From Novosphingobium sp. PhB57 (GTDB lineage Bacteria; Pseudomonadota; Alphaproteobacteria; Sphingomonadales; Sphingomonadaceae): a stretch of DNA of 64,000 nt. Where the stretch lies: NCBI RefSeq assembly GCF_004342985.1, contig NZ_SMBO01000006.1:248001-312000 (forward strand). The letters run 5' to 3'. The first letter of the stretch is position 1. The number at the start of each line of letters is the position of its first letter. This document shows, piece by piece, positions 41,378-50,155 of this stretch. Both the position numbers and the translations under genes were made by a program. Under the pieces are notes generated by a model. It made no database searches and was not told the DNA's origin. It saw only the letters and a program-made list of their open reading frames with translations.

Positions 41378-42789
41378 TCCGCTGGGGCCAGGGCCCGAAC
41401 CGGCCCGGAGAAGGGCTGGGGCGCGCACTTGGTGCGGGACGCCGCCGTGCGCGGCGCGCCCGCCTGCGCACCGGTCTGTTCGGCGCCGCGCTCCTGCTTT
41501 GCCCGGGGGCGCTGCTGGCAGCGGCTTTGTTGCTGCAGCCCGGCACCGTCCGGTCCGACCGGCACGTCTCCGCGCCCGTGGCGCAAGTGGTGGGCATTGC
41601 CGGCAACGACCTGACCCCCGCCGATCTCGACCGCGTTTCCGGGCTGGGGCTCCATTTCGTGCGCAGCGATTTCAGCTGGGCCCGCACCGAGCGCAAGCCG
41701 GGCGTCTACGACTTCGGCCCCTACCTGGAGTTTGCGCGCGAAGTTCATGCGCGCGGCATGCGCCCGCTGTTCATCCTGGACTACGGCAACCCGGTCCATA
41801 CGCCTTTCACCAGGATCCAGTGGCGTGGCCGCGACGAGCGGCGCACTTCGCCGCCGGTCGCGCCAGACCAGATCGCGGCCTATAGCAAGTGGGCCGCCGC
41901 CGCCGCCAAGGCCTTCGCGGCCTACGACCCGATCTGGGAAGTCTGGAACGAGCCCGATCACCCGCGCTTCTGGCCGCCCAAGCCCGATGCCGCCGCTTAT
42001 GGCCGCATGGCACTGGCGGCCTGCCAGGCCATCCATTCGGCGGGCCGGGCCGAAGTCTACGGTCCCGCCGCCTCCAAGTGGGTGGACGGTCCGTTCCTGA
42101 CGGCGCTGGCAGGGTCCAAGGCCATCACCTGCTTCGACCGGATCAGCGTCCATCCCTATCAGATGACCGGCGATGCCGCGCGCGATGGCGCATTGTGGGA
42201 CGGACTGTGGCACCGCATCGCCGCGGGGGGGCAGGTGAAAACGCCCCGGATCGCCAATTCCGAATGGGGCCGCCCCGTCGTCGGCCGCGTCGACGATCAG
42301 GCCCAGGCGCGCTACCTGGTCCGCACGCTGGTTTCGGCGCTGGCGGCGGGCGTAGCGCCCAACATCTGGTATTCCTGGAAGGACGCCGGCACCGATCCGT
42401 CCAACGACCAACATCATTTCGGCCTGCTCCTGCCCGACGGTTCGCCCAAGCCGGCGTTCCTGGCGCTGCAGACCATGCTCCGGCAGGTCGGTACCCTGCG
42501 CTATGCCTGCCCGGTCCAGCGTGCCGGCGTGGAAGGTGCGATCTTCGCGGCCGACCCGCAAGCCGGCGGCAGCAGCGTGAAGGCGCTGGTCTGGGCTAAG
42601 ACCGGCGTGGCGCGGCTGGAGCCCGGCAAGATCGCGCCGACCGGCTGGAAGGTCTCCGGCCTGGCCGACATGACCGGAAAGCCCCTCGAAGGCGGCGAGC
42701 AGAAGCTTGGCAATGCGCCCGTCTACTTGCGGCTCGTGCCGGAAAAGACCGGCGCGCAACCCACCCTGAACTGCCCCGAACGCACATGA
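41374..42789 (+). CDS. GH39/PslG-like membrane-anchored glycosidase
   Basis: A 471-residue protein with a basic N-terminus, one membrane helix (about 34-55) and a clan-A (beta/alpha)8 glycosidase domain outside the cytoplasm. The catalytic glutamates are Glu193 (WEVWNEPDHP, acid/base) and Glu297 (RIANSEWGRP, nucleophile). It resembles PslG, the endoglycosidase of the Psl polysaccharide locus, in fold and in sitting inside a biosynthetic operon. It probably trims or releases polymer or clears aberrant chains in the periplasm. GTG start overlapping the previous stop (GTGA); the next gene overlaps by ATGA. Confidence 0.83.
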   Translation: MIRWGQGPNRPGEGLGRALGAGRRRARRARLRTGLFGAALLLCPGALLAAALLLQPGTVRSDRHVSAPVAQVVGIAGNDLTPADLDRVSGLGLHFVRSDFSWARTERKPGVYDFGPYLEFAREVHARGMRPLFILDYGNPVHTPFTRIQWRGRDERRTSPPVAPDQIAAYSKWAAAAAKAFAAYDPIWEVWNEPDHPRFWPPKPDAAAYGRMALAACQAIHSAGRAEVYGPAASKWVDGPFLTALAGSKAITCFDRISVHPYQMTGDAARDGALWDGLWHRIAAGGQVKTPRIANSEWGRPVVGRVDDQAQARYLVRTLVSALAAGVAPNIWYSWKDAGTDPSNDQHHFGLLLPDGSPKPAFLALQTMLRQVGTLRYACPVQRAGVEGAIFAADPQAGGSSVKALVWAKTGVARLEPGKIAPTGWKVSGLADMTGKPLEGGEQKLGNAPVYLRLVPEKTGAQPTLNCPERT

Positions 42790-44084
42790 GCGCGAGCGAT
42801 ATGAACATGACTGGCCGCAACGGAGACAGTACGTCCATGACGTCCCGACGAATTCTCTTCATCATCCGCTCCTACCGGCCCGACCAGGTCGGCGGCGGCG
42901 CCAAGTCCGTGCAGACCCTGGCCGAGGGCCTGGTCGAGCGGGGGCACGACGTGCACATCCTGCGCCTGGCCCCGCGCGGGGAGGAAGCCGCCACCTTGCG
43001 CGCCGGCATGGAGGCCGGAGTGACCGGGCCGGGCAAGCCGACGCTGCACGTCCTGCCGATCCGCAACATCTACTGGCCTTACGACAAGCGCCGCCGCTCC
43101 CCGGCGATGAAGGCGGTGTGGCACGCGCTGGACCTCTGGAACTTCCGCGCCGCGCGGGACGTGCGCCAGATGCTGGACATCATCCGCCCCGACGTGGTCA
43201 ACACCAGCATCATCGACGGCTTCTCCACCGCGATCCTGCGCGAGGCCAAGCGCAGCGGTGCGCGGCTGATCCACACCATGCGCGACTACTATCTGATCTG
43301 CAGCCGCTCGGGCATGTACCGCGCGGGCGAGAACTGCACGTCGCTCTGTTCGGGCTGCAAGGTGGTGCGGGGGGTCAACCGCCGCCAGACCCGCAATGTC
43401 GACATGTTCCTGTCCAACAGCGCCTTCGTGGCGGATACCCACCGCCGCCACGGCGCCTTCGGGGAAGACAAGCCCTGTGCGGTGCAGTGGAACGTCAACG
43501 ACCGCCCGCTGGTGCCCGAGGCGAAACAGCTGGCCGACGGCGCGCCGATGGTCTTCGGCTATATCGGCCGGCTCGCTCCCACCAAGGGCGTGGAGAAGCT
43601 GATCGAGGCCGTGCGCCGCCTGCCGCAGGGCGGCCGGCCGTGGTCGCTGGTGATCGCCGGTGACGGGGAGCCCGAATATGTGGCCGGGCTGAAGGCGCAG
43701 GCTGCGGGCGATCCGCGCGTGCAGTTCCTCGGCTGGCAGGCCGCGGAAGACTTCTATGGCGCGGTCGACGTGGTGGTCTGTCCCTCGGTCTACAACGAGC
43801 CGCTGCCCCGCGTGATCTACGAGGCTTACGGCTTCGCGCTGCCGGTCGTCGCCTCACGCGTGGGCGGCAATCCGGAAGTCGTCACTCCCGCCGAGACCGG
43901 CGAGCTTTACGACGGCGAGGATGCCGGCGAGCTGGCCGATAAGATCCAGCATTTCCGCACGCTCTCCGCCGACAGCTATGCCCGCTACAGTGCCGGCGCG
44001 CTCGACATGGGTGCGGTGTTCACATCGGGTGCGGTGATCGATCGTTACGAGAGCCATCTGGACCGGCTGTTCGATGCGGCCTGA
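42786..44084 (+). CDS. GT4 glycosyltransferase
   Basis: A 432-residue GT-B glycosyltransferase. N-terminal ILFIIRSYRPDQVGGGAKSVQTLAEGL, a cysteine-rich insertion (YYLICSRSGMYRAGENCTSLCSGCK, four cysteines) seen in one GT4 subgroup, and the donor signature YNEPLPRVIYEAYGFALPVVASRVGGNPEVV. An ATGA overlap with the glycosidase upstream and an 11-base overlap with the acetyltransferase downstream place it firmly in the operon. The linkage made is unknown. ATG 42786 gives a 20-residue hydrophilic leader; later ATGs at 42801 or 42837 are possible. Confidence 0.87.
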   Translation: MSASDMNMTGRNGDSTSMTSRRILFIIRSYRPDQVGGGAKSVQTLAEGLVERGHDVHILRLAPRGEEAATLRAGMEAGVTGPGKPTLHVLPIRNIYWPYDKRRRSPAMKAVWHALDLWNFRAARDVRQMLDIIRPDVVNTSIIDGFSTAILREAKRSGARLIHTMRDYYLICSRSGMYRAGENCTSLCSGCKVVRGVNRRQTRNVDMFLSNSAFVADTHRRHGAFGEDKPCAVQWNVNDRPLVPEAKQLADGAPMVFGYIGRLAPTKGVEKLIEAVRRLPQGGRPWSLVIAGDGEPEYVAGLKAQAAGDPRVQFLGWQAAEDFYGAVDVVVCPSVYNEPLPRVIYEAYGFALPVVASRVGGNPEVVTPAETGELYDGEDAGELADKIQHFRTLSADSYARYSAGALDMGAVFTSGAVIDRYESHLDRLFDAA

Positions 44085-44655
44085 GCGCGAAATGGCTGTG
44101 ACCGACGGCACTTTCGCCCCGGCCGACCTCCACGCCGCCCCTGGCACTCTGCCGGCGCGCGGCCTGCCGGTGGGACGGTTCAGCCCGAGCAGCGGCATCC
44201 TGCGCGCCTGGCAGCGCATGAGCGGGCTCTGGGCCTCGGGACCGGCGGGGCGGGTGCTTGCGCGGGTGATCCGGGGGCACATCCGCCGCGCCTATGGCTG
44301 CTACATCGCGCCGACCACTCATGTCGGCGAGGCCGTCTACCTGCCGCATCCAGTGGGCGTGGTGATCGGTGACAATGCCGTGATCGGAGACGGGGTGACG
44401 ATCTACCAGCACGTCACCATCGGCCAGGACGGCGCCGCCGGGCGCTGCCCGCGCATCGGCGCCGGGGCCACGATCTTCGCGGGCGCGACGGTGATCGGCG
44501 GCATCGAGATCGGCGCGGGCGCAGTGATCGGCGCCAATGCCGTGGTCAAGACATCGGTTCCTGCGGGGCACATCGCCGTCGGCGTACCGGCGCGGATCCT
44601 GCCGCCGCGTCCGTTTGCCCATGAAGCGGCGCTGCAAACGGAGGCTCGGCGATGA
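44074..44655 (+). CDS. Serine-acetyltransferase-like hexapeptide transferase, first copy
   Basis: A 193-residue left-handed beta-helix transferase. Hexapeptide repeats run from about residue 78 (YIAPTTHVGEAVYLPHPVGVVIGDNAVIGDGVTIYQHVTIGQDG) to the VGVPARIL end, as in CysE-like enzymes. Sitting among glycosyltransferases, it more likely O-acetylates a sugar than makes O-acetylserine. The start overlaps the previous gene by 11 bases and the stop overlaps the second copy by four. An N-terminal extension of about 70 residues is less conserved. Confidence 0.85.
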   Translation: MRPEREMAVTDGTFAPADLHAAPGTLPARGLPVGRFSPSSGILRAWQRMSGLWASGPAGRVLARVIRGHIRRAYGCYIAPTTHVGEAVYLPHPVGVVIGDNAVIGDGVTIYQHVTIGQDGAAGRCPRIGAGATIFAGATVIGGIEIGAGAVIGANAVVKTSVPAGHIAVGVPARILPPRPFAHEAALQTEARR

Positions 44656-45122
44656 GCGGGGCGCGGGCCATGGAAGGCGCGGGCCTCGTCTCGCTCTGGC
44701 GGCGCATGTGCCGGCTCTACCCGCGCGGACGCATGGGGCGCGCCATGGCGACGGTGATCCGGCGCTACATCCACTGGCGCTATGCCTGCCACATCTCCCC
44801 GCTCTCACGCCCGGCGGGGTGGATCAACCTGCCGCATCCGGTGGGCATCGTGGTGGGCCACGATGTCGAGATCGGCGAAAACGCCACGATCTACCAGCAC
44901 GTCACCATCGGCCAGTCGGGCCGGGAGGAAGGCTATCCGGTCGTGGGACCGGGTGCGGTGATCTACGCCGGCGCGGTCGTCGTCGGCCCGGTCCGCATCG
45001 GCCGCGAGGCGCGGATCGGCGCGAATTCCGTGGTCCTCCAGGACGTGCCGGACGGCGCCACCTCGGTCGGCGCCCCGGCCCGGATCGTCACGCAGAAGCG
45101 CAAGGACCTCCTGGCCGTATGA
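44652..45122 (+). CDS. Serine-acetyltransferase-like hexapeptide transferase, second copy
   Basis: A 156-residue paralogue of the gene just upstream: both share LPHPVGIVVG/LPHPVGVVIG and the identical block IYQHVTIGQ, and end SVGAPARIV / AVGVPARIL. It lacks most of the N-terminal extension. The tandem arrangement suggests duplication followed by specialisation, perhaps for acetylating different positions or residues of the repeat unit. ATGA overlaps on both sides. Confidence 0.84.
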   Translation: MSGARAMEGAGLVSLWRRMCRLYPRGRMGRAMATVIRRYIHWRYACHISPLSRPAGWINLPHPVGIVVGHDVEIGENATIYQHVTIGQSGREEGYPVVGPGAVIYAGAVVVGPVRIGREARIGANSVVLQDVPDGATSVGAPARIVTQKRKDLLAV

Positions 45123-46573
45123 AGCTCGGGCGCATGAAACTCTCCAAGGGCGCGATCACCACCGCGGCACTGGGCATATCGAGCGGACTCAACTTCCTCT
45201 CGCTGATCGTCTGGACTCACCTGCTCAGCCCGGCCGAGTTCGGCACTTATGCGCTCGTCTCGGCGACGGTGCTGTTCCTCAACGCCACGATCTTCGAGTG
45301 GCTGCGCCTTACCGCCTCGCGCCTGCTCTACGACCCCGCGGCCGAGCATCAGCTCAACCCGGACATCGCCAATGCGCTTGCCACCGTCGGACTGGGCCTG
45401 ATCCTGCTGCTGCTTCCAGTGGCGCTGTCGCTGCGCGGCTTCCAGGTCCACTTCATGGGTGTCGCGCCCGACTGGTGGCCGGCGATGTGGCTCTGGCTCT
45501 TTTCAGAAATGCTCTTTGCGATCAGCACCGTCGGCGCGCGCCTTCGCCTGCTCAGCTGGCGCTTCTTCACGATGATGACGCTGCGCTCCTCGCTCTCCCT
45601 GGCGGTGGGTGCGGTGCTGGTCTGGTTCTTCGACATGGGCGCGCTGGGCGTGGCCATCGGCATTCTCGGCGCCCAGATCGGCTGCGCGGTGCTTGCCAAC
45701 GTCACGGACGCGGCCTGGCGCAATTTGCGGCCGCTGCAGGCGCGGGCGGCGGACCTGAAGGAAATCCTGCGCTACGGCGCGCCGCTGATCGTCAGTTCGG
45801 GGCTCGGCTATGCCAGTGCCGTGGCGGATCGCTACATCGTTTCCTCCACGCTGGGGAAGGCGGCGGTCGGCCAGTATTCGGTCTCCGTGGACCTCATGCA
45901 GAAGACCGTGATCTTCCTGATGCTGGCGGTCAACCTCTCGGCCTATCCGGCCATCGTCCGCGCGTTCGAGAACGAGGGACGCGAGGCGGGCGAGAAGATC
46001 CTGGCGGAGAACTTCATCGTCTACCTGATGATCGGCGCGCCGGCCGCGGCCGTGTTGGCGGCGCTTTCGCCGGGGGTGGCGCATCTCTTCGTCGGTCCCT
46101 CGTTCCGCGACACCGTGGCCATGTTGCTGCCTTATGTGGCGATCGCCGCCATCCTCAAGGCGCTGACCACGTTCCACCTCTCGGTGGCGCTGCAACTGGT
46201 CAAGAAGACGCGGCTGCTGATCATCTCGCCGGCGGTCAACCTGGCATTGCTGGTTCCCAGCGGCATCATAGGGGTGAAGCTGGCGGGCCTCACCGGCATG
46301 GCGATCGGCATAGCGGTCTCGCAGATCGGCAGTTTCGCGCTGTTCTACGCGGTGGTGAGCCGCCATGTTCGCACACCCCTGCTGACGCGCGCCTCCGCCT
46401 TCGTGGTGGTGCTCTCGCTGGCACTCGGCGCTGCGCTGGTGCCGCTGCGCGGCTTCAGCGAGCCGGTCGCCTGCCTGGCCCTGCTCGGCGCGGCGGGTGC
46501 CTTCTATTGCCTGGTGGTCTGGCGCGGGCACGGCTGGATCATGCGCAACAGCCAGGGCTGGAGCGCGGCATGA
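45119..46573 (+). CDS. Wzx-type repeat-unit flippase
   Basis: A 484-residue polytopic membrane protein of the oligosaccharide flippase superfamily. N-terminal ITTAALGISSGLNFLSLIVWTHLLSPAEFGTYALV and IVSSTLGKAAVGQYSVSVDLMQKTVIFLMLAVNLSAYP are typical. The start ATG overlaps the preceding stop (ATGA); upstream in-frame extension is rejected because it lies wholly in the acetyltransferase genes. It presumably flips the undecaprenyl-linked repeat unit made by the neighbouring transferases. Confidence 0.87.
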   Translation: MKLGRMKLSKGAITTAALGISSGLNFLSLIVWTHLLSPAEFGTYALVSATVLFLNATIFEWLRLTASRLLYDPAAEHQLNPDIANALATVGLGLILLLLPVALSLRGFQVHFMGVAPDWWPAMWLWLFSEMLFAISTVGARLRLLSWRFFTMMTLRSSLSLAVGAVLVWFFDMGALGVAIGILGAQIGCAVLANVTDAAWRNLRPLQARAADLKEILRYGAPLIVSSGLGYASAVADRYIVSSTLGKAAVGQYSVSVDLMQKTVIFLMLAVNLSAYPAIVRAFENEGREAGEKILAENFIVYLMIGAPAAAVLAALSPGVAHLFVGPSFRDTVAMLLPYVAIAAILKALTTFHLSVALQLVKKTRLLIISPAVNLALLVPSGIIGVKLAGLTGMAIGIAVSQIGSFALFYAVVSRHVRTPLLTRASAFVVVLSLALGAALVPLRGFSEPVACLALLGAAGAFYCLVVWRGHGWIMRNSQGWSAA

Positions 46574-47961
46574 GTGCCGGCGCGCTCCCTTACGGCCCGC
46601 GCCCCGCAAGAAAGCGGAGCCAGAACTTCGCCGCCCTGCTGACCACGCTGACCGGCACGGCGGTGCTGCTCATCATGGCGCGCGAAGTCTTCGGCGGCGC
46701 GGCGCGCTATTATTTCGACCGCTTCGGCCTGGGGCCGCTCTGGTTCATTCCCGACCTTGCCGTGATCGCGGTGGTGCTGGCACGCCTGCTGCTGGCCGCC
46801 GTGACGCTGCGGCTGCCGACGCCGCTGATCTGGCTTTTCGCGGCGACTGCGGTGCAGATGGCTGTCGGCATCGTGGTCTACCAGAATGCCGTGGCCGTGT
46901 TCTCCGGCTTCAAACTGCTCTGCCCGCTGATCGCGGTGCTCATGCTGCCCCCCACGTATCTCAACGCCAAAGTCTGGCGCTGGGCCTGCCTGGCGCTGTT
47001 GGTGGTGGGGATCGCCGGCGTGGCGATAGACACCCGCGCGACGATGCCCTGGACCGGCTACTCGGTCTCGCAATTCGGCGTCGAGCGCGAGGCCGGGCGC
47101 GAATGGTGGATCCACGGGCAGGAGCGCATCGCCGGGCTGGGTGCGGCGAGCAGTGCCTCGGCCAGCATCCTGCTGCTGCTGGCGCTGATCGTGCTGCGGC
47201 AGGCCCGCACCTGGCATGTGCGTCTGCTGATCTACGTGGCGACGCTCTGGGCGCTCAACGTCACGACCTCGCGCACCAACCTGATCGCGCTGGCCGTGGC
47301 CATGGTGATCGACTTCTGGCCCTGGCGCTGGTTCCAGGGGCTTGGGCCGGGCCGCATGGCGCTGGGCGCCCTGCTTTCGGTCTGCTTCTTCCTGCCGGCT
47401 CTGGCCGGGCTCTGGTTCCTTGCCATCGACGGCGTGGGAGAGATATCGGTGGGCATGAGCAGCATGGTCGTGCGCGTTCACGTCACCTGGCCGGGGATCT
47501 GGGACATGATCGTCGATGGCGGCCCGGCGACGGCCCTGCTGGGCCACGGTTTCGGATCGGTGGGGCCATCGGCGTTCTACACGGGCGTCTATGTCTCGCC
47601 GTTCAGCGCGGTGGACAATCTGTTCCTCTACATCTTCTACCAGTTCGGCTTGTTCGGCGTGCTGATGGGCGTGGAACTGATCCGCCGCCTGGTACGGGTG
47701 CCGCGGCCGGACCGGCACATCGGCTTCGTGATCGCCATCCTCTCGGCCACGATCAACTGCCAGGGTGCGGCGCCGCTCGTGCTGATCGGCCTTGCCGCCT
47801 CGCTCGGCGCCTATCCGGCGCTGGCGAGCGGCGCGCGCGGCCGGATTCAGAAAGCGATCCGCGCGCTGCCCCGCCCCGCTCCCAACCCTTACCGCAACCC
47901 CCGCCGAGACCCCGAAACCCGCCACTGGGCGCGGGGGGGCTGGACGCCGGGAACGTCATGA
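46570..47961 (+). CDS. Wzy-like polysaccharide polymerase / O-antigen-ligase-like membrane protein
   Basis: A 463-residue membrane protein with about ten helices and a large periplasmic loop. The layout, ALNVTTSRTNLIALAVAMVIDFWPW (a Wzy_C-like arginine-containing helix start), and GHGFGSVGPSAFYTG with SAVDNLFLYIFYQFGLFGVLMGV near the end, fit O-antigen polymerases/ligases. The ATGA overlap with the flippase suggests it polymerises the flipped unit. Polymerases are poorly conserved, so the assignment relies on topology and context. The C-terminal 40 residues are Pro/Arg-rich and cytoplasmic. Confidence 0.75.
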   Translation: MSAGALPYGPRPARKRSQNFAALLTTLTGTAVLLIMAREVFGGAARYYFDRFGLGPLWFIPDLAVIAVVLARLLLAAVTLRLPTPLIWLFAATAVQMAVGIVVYQNAVAVFSGFKLLCPLIAVLMLPPTYLNAKVWRWACLALLVVGIAGVAIDTRATMPWTGYSVSQFGVEREAGREWWIHGQERIAGLGAASSASASILLLLALIVLRQARTWHVRLLIYVATLWALNVTTSRTNLIALAVAMVIDFWPWRWFQGLGPGRMALGALLSVCFFLPALAGLWFLAIDGVGEISVGMSSMVVRVHVTWPGIWDMIVDGGPATALLGHGFGSVGPSAFYTGVYVSPFSAVDNLFLYIFYQFGLFGVLMGVELIRRLVRVPRPDRHIGFVIAILSATINCQGAAPLVLIGLAASLGAYPALASGARGRIQKAIRALPRPAPNPYRNPRRDPETRHWARGGWTPGTS

Positions 47962-47979
47962 CCATGCACCGAGGACCCC

Positions 47980-49017
47980 ATGCGCATTAAGGGCCTGGAC
48001 GCCGCACGCGGCGTCGCCATCCTCTTCGTCGTGTTCGGCCATGTCTGGCGCGGACTGGACGGGCAGGGTCTGGTCGATCCACACCTGTTCCAGACCATCG
48101 ACCGCGCCGTCTACTTGTTCCACATGCCGGTGTTCTTCCTGATTTCCGGCATGCTGTTCAAGGCGCCGGAGAGGCTGGGCGGAGGCGCGCTGCGGAACGG
48201 GCTGTCGCGGATCTCGATCAACCTGCTCTGGCCGATGTGCCTCTGGGCCTGGGTGGAAGGCTGCGTCCATCTGGTCACCGGAGCGGGCAACAAGGGGCGC
48301 ATCTCGCCCTTCGAAGTGCTGACTTATCCGTTCCCGCCCAAGAGCGTGTTCTGGTTCCTGCTCGCGCTGTTCCTGTTCCAGGCGGTGGCCATGGTGCTGC
48401 GGGGAAGAGCCGCGGCGGCCGCGATCGCGGCGGCCTGCCTGGCCGCCGTCGTGGTGCTGCAGCCGCAGGGCCTGACCGGGCAGATCCTCCAGCACGCCCC
48501 CTTCTTCTTCGTGGGCCTGCTGGCGGGCACGCGCTGGCTGGAGAGGGGCCTGCCGCTCGTGCCCTGCCTCGCAGCCTTCCTCGCGGCCGAGGCGGCGGCC
48601 TTCATGCTCGCCGTCTCGCCCTTCAACACGGTGCCCGCCTATCTGTGCGGCGGCGCGGCCTGCGCCGCTTTCCTCGGCCTCTGCCTGAACGGCGGGGCGC
48701 TGCTGGACAAGCTGGGCGCCCGGAAGCTCGGCGAGCGCACCATGCCGATCTACCTCACGCACATCATCTTCGCTGCCGGCATGCGCGTGGTGCTGACGCG
48801 GCTGGGGCTCGGCAACGTCGCCCTGGTCGTGCTGGTATCGACGGCGGCGGGCGTGCTGCTGCCGCTGGTCCTGTTCGACCTGTCGCGCCGCTGCGGCCTA
48901 GCCGGCGTGCTGGGCTTCGAGCCGCTGCGAAAACGCCGGGGCCGGGAAGAACCTTGCGTCCAAGCGTCTGCCCGGCCCGAGTTCGCCGATGGCCCTTCCG
49001 TTGGCAGCGGGGCCTGA
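47980..49017 (+). CDS. Acyltransferase-3 family membrane protein
   Basis: A 345-residue inner-membrane protein of the OafA/NodX-like acyltransferase family, about ten helices. The N-terminal LDAARGVAILFVVFGHVWRG contains the conserved Arg and the catalytic His21; YLFHMPVFFLISGMLF and ERTMPIYLTHIIF are further family blocks. It would transfer acetyl, succinyl or another acyl group to the polysaccharide. GAGGA lies seven bases before the ATG. Last plus-strand gene of this operon half; it converges on the epimerase gene. Confidence 0.86.
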   Translation: MRIKGLDAARGVAILFVVFGHVWRGLDGQGLVDPHLFQTIDRAVYLFHMPVFFLISGMLFKAPERLGGGALRNGLSRISINLLWPMCLWAWVEGCVHLVTGAGNKGRISPFEVLTYPFPPKSVFWFLLALFLFQAVAMVLRGRAAAAAIAAACLAAVVVLQPQGLTGQILQHAPFFFVGLLAGTRWLERGLPLVPCLAAFLAAEAAAFMLAVSPFNTVPAYLCGGAACAAFLGLCLNGGALLDKLGARKLGERTMPIYLTHIIFAAGMRVVLTRLGLGNVALVVLVSTAAGVLLPLVLFDLSRRCGLAGVLGFEPLRKRRGREEPCVQASARPEFADGPSVGSGA

Positions 49018-49057
49018 TACCGGACGAGCAGGCCCGGTTTCGGCAAAGGCGGCCATG

Positions 49058-49088
49058 AAAAAAGGGGCCGCGTCAGTGACGCAGCCCC
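49058..49088 (-). terminator. Rho-independent terminator of the UDP-glucuronate epimerase gene
   Basis: Read on the minus strand: GGGGCTGCGTC-ACT-GACGCGGCCCC with one mismatch, followed by six T. It lies 24 bases after the epimerase stop. On the plus strand it lacks a T run. Confidence 0.85.
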
Positions 49089-49111
49089 CGTTTCCTGCAA
49101 GGATCGGCCGC

Positions 49112-50155
49112 TCAGACCTGGTAGTAGTCCCGGTACCAATCCACGAACTTCGCCACGCCTTCGGTAACCGAAGTGGTGGGGCGGTAGCCCGTCAATTCCT
49201 GCAGCAGCGAGGCGTCGGCCCAGGTTGCGGGCACGTCGCCCGGCTGCATCGGCATCATGTTGATCTCGGCCTTCACGCCCGTCGCCGTTTCGATGGCGCG
49301 CACGAAGTCCATGAGCTGCACCGAATCCGAATTGCCGATGTTCACGGCACGCCAGGGCGCGACCGGCGAAAGACTGTCGTGCCCGGCGATGTCCTCTGCG
49401 CTTTCCGGGCGTACCGGCGCGCTGTCGATGAGGAGACGGATGCCCTGGACGAGATCTTCGACATACGTGAAGTCCCGCTTCATGTCGCCATGGTTGTAGA
49501 CGTCGATCGGCTTGCCGGCGAGGATGTTCTTGGTGAACTTGAACAGCGCCATGTCCGGGCGGCCCCACGGCCCGTAGACCGTGAAGAAGCGGAACATCGT
49601 GATCGGCAGATCGTAGAGATGCGCATAGGAATGCGCCATCGCTTCATTGGCCTTCTTCGTCGCCGCGTAGAACGACATCTGCGTATCTACCTTGTGAGTC
49701 TCCGCATAAGGCATCTCGGTATTGGCGCCGTAGACCGAGGAGGTCGATGCCATCAGCATGTGCTGCGGCGGATAGGCCCGCGCGGCTTCCAGCATCTCGA
49801 ACACGCCGATCAGGTTCGCCTCCACATAGGCGCGCGGATTGTCGATCGAATAGCGCACGCCGGCCTGGGCCGCGAGATTGACGACGATCTCGGGCCGTTC
49901 ATCGGCGAAGATCTGCATCAGCCGCTCGGGGTCTTCGAGCTTGCCCTTGATGAAGTGGAAATGCTCGGACTGGCTGAGCATCGCCACCCGCCGCTCCTTC
50001 AGCGCGACTTCGTAATAATCGTTCAGGCTGTCCAGGCCGATCACCCGGAAACCGTCATCCAGCAGTCTGCGGCAAAGGTAGTACCCAATAAAACCCGCGG
50101 CACCCGTAATCAAAGCCGTACGGGGGGCAGCCTTGCCGACGACGTCATCAGTCAT
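49112..50155 (-). CDS. UDP-glucuronate 4-epimerase
   Basis: A 347-residue NAD-dependent epimerase of the LpsL/CapI type that converts UDP-glucuronate to UDP-galacturonate. Motifs: TALITGAAGFIGYYLCRRLLDDGFRVIGLDSLNDYY (the DxLNDYY block marks uronate epimerases), STSSVYGANTEMPY, FYAATKKANE (catalytic Tyr/Lys) and FRFFTVYGPWGRPDMALFKFTK. ATG 50155 is the family-like start; a longer in-frame ATG at 50305 adds an unrelated tail. It transcribes against its neighbours. Together with the ugd genes it suggests galacturonic acid in the polymer. Confidence 0.92.
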   Translation of the reverse strand: MTDDVVGKAAPRTALITGAAGFIGYYLCRRLLDDGFRVIGLDSLNDYYEVALKERRVAMLSQSEHFHFIKGKLEDPERLMQIFADERPEIVVNLAAQAGVRYSIDNPRAYVEANLIGVFEMLEAARAYPPQHMLMASTSSVYGANTEMPYAETHKVDTQMSFYAATKKANEAMAHSYAHLYDLPITMFRFFTVYGPWGRPDMALFKFTKNILAGKPIDVYNHGDMKRDFTYVEDLVQGIRLLIDSAPVRPESAEDIAGHDSLSPVAPWRAVNIGNSDSVQLMDFVRAIETATGVKAEINMMPMQPGDVPATWADASLLQELTGYRPTTSVTEGVAKFVDWYRDYYQV

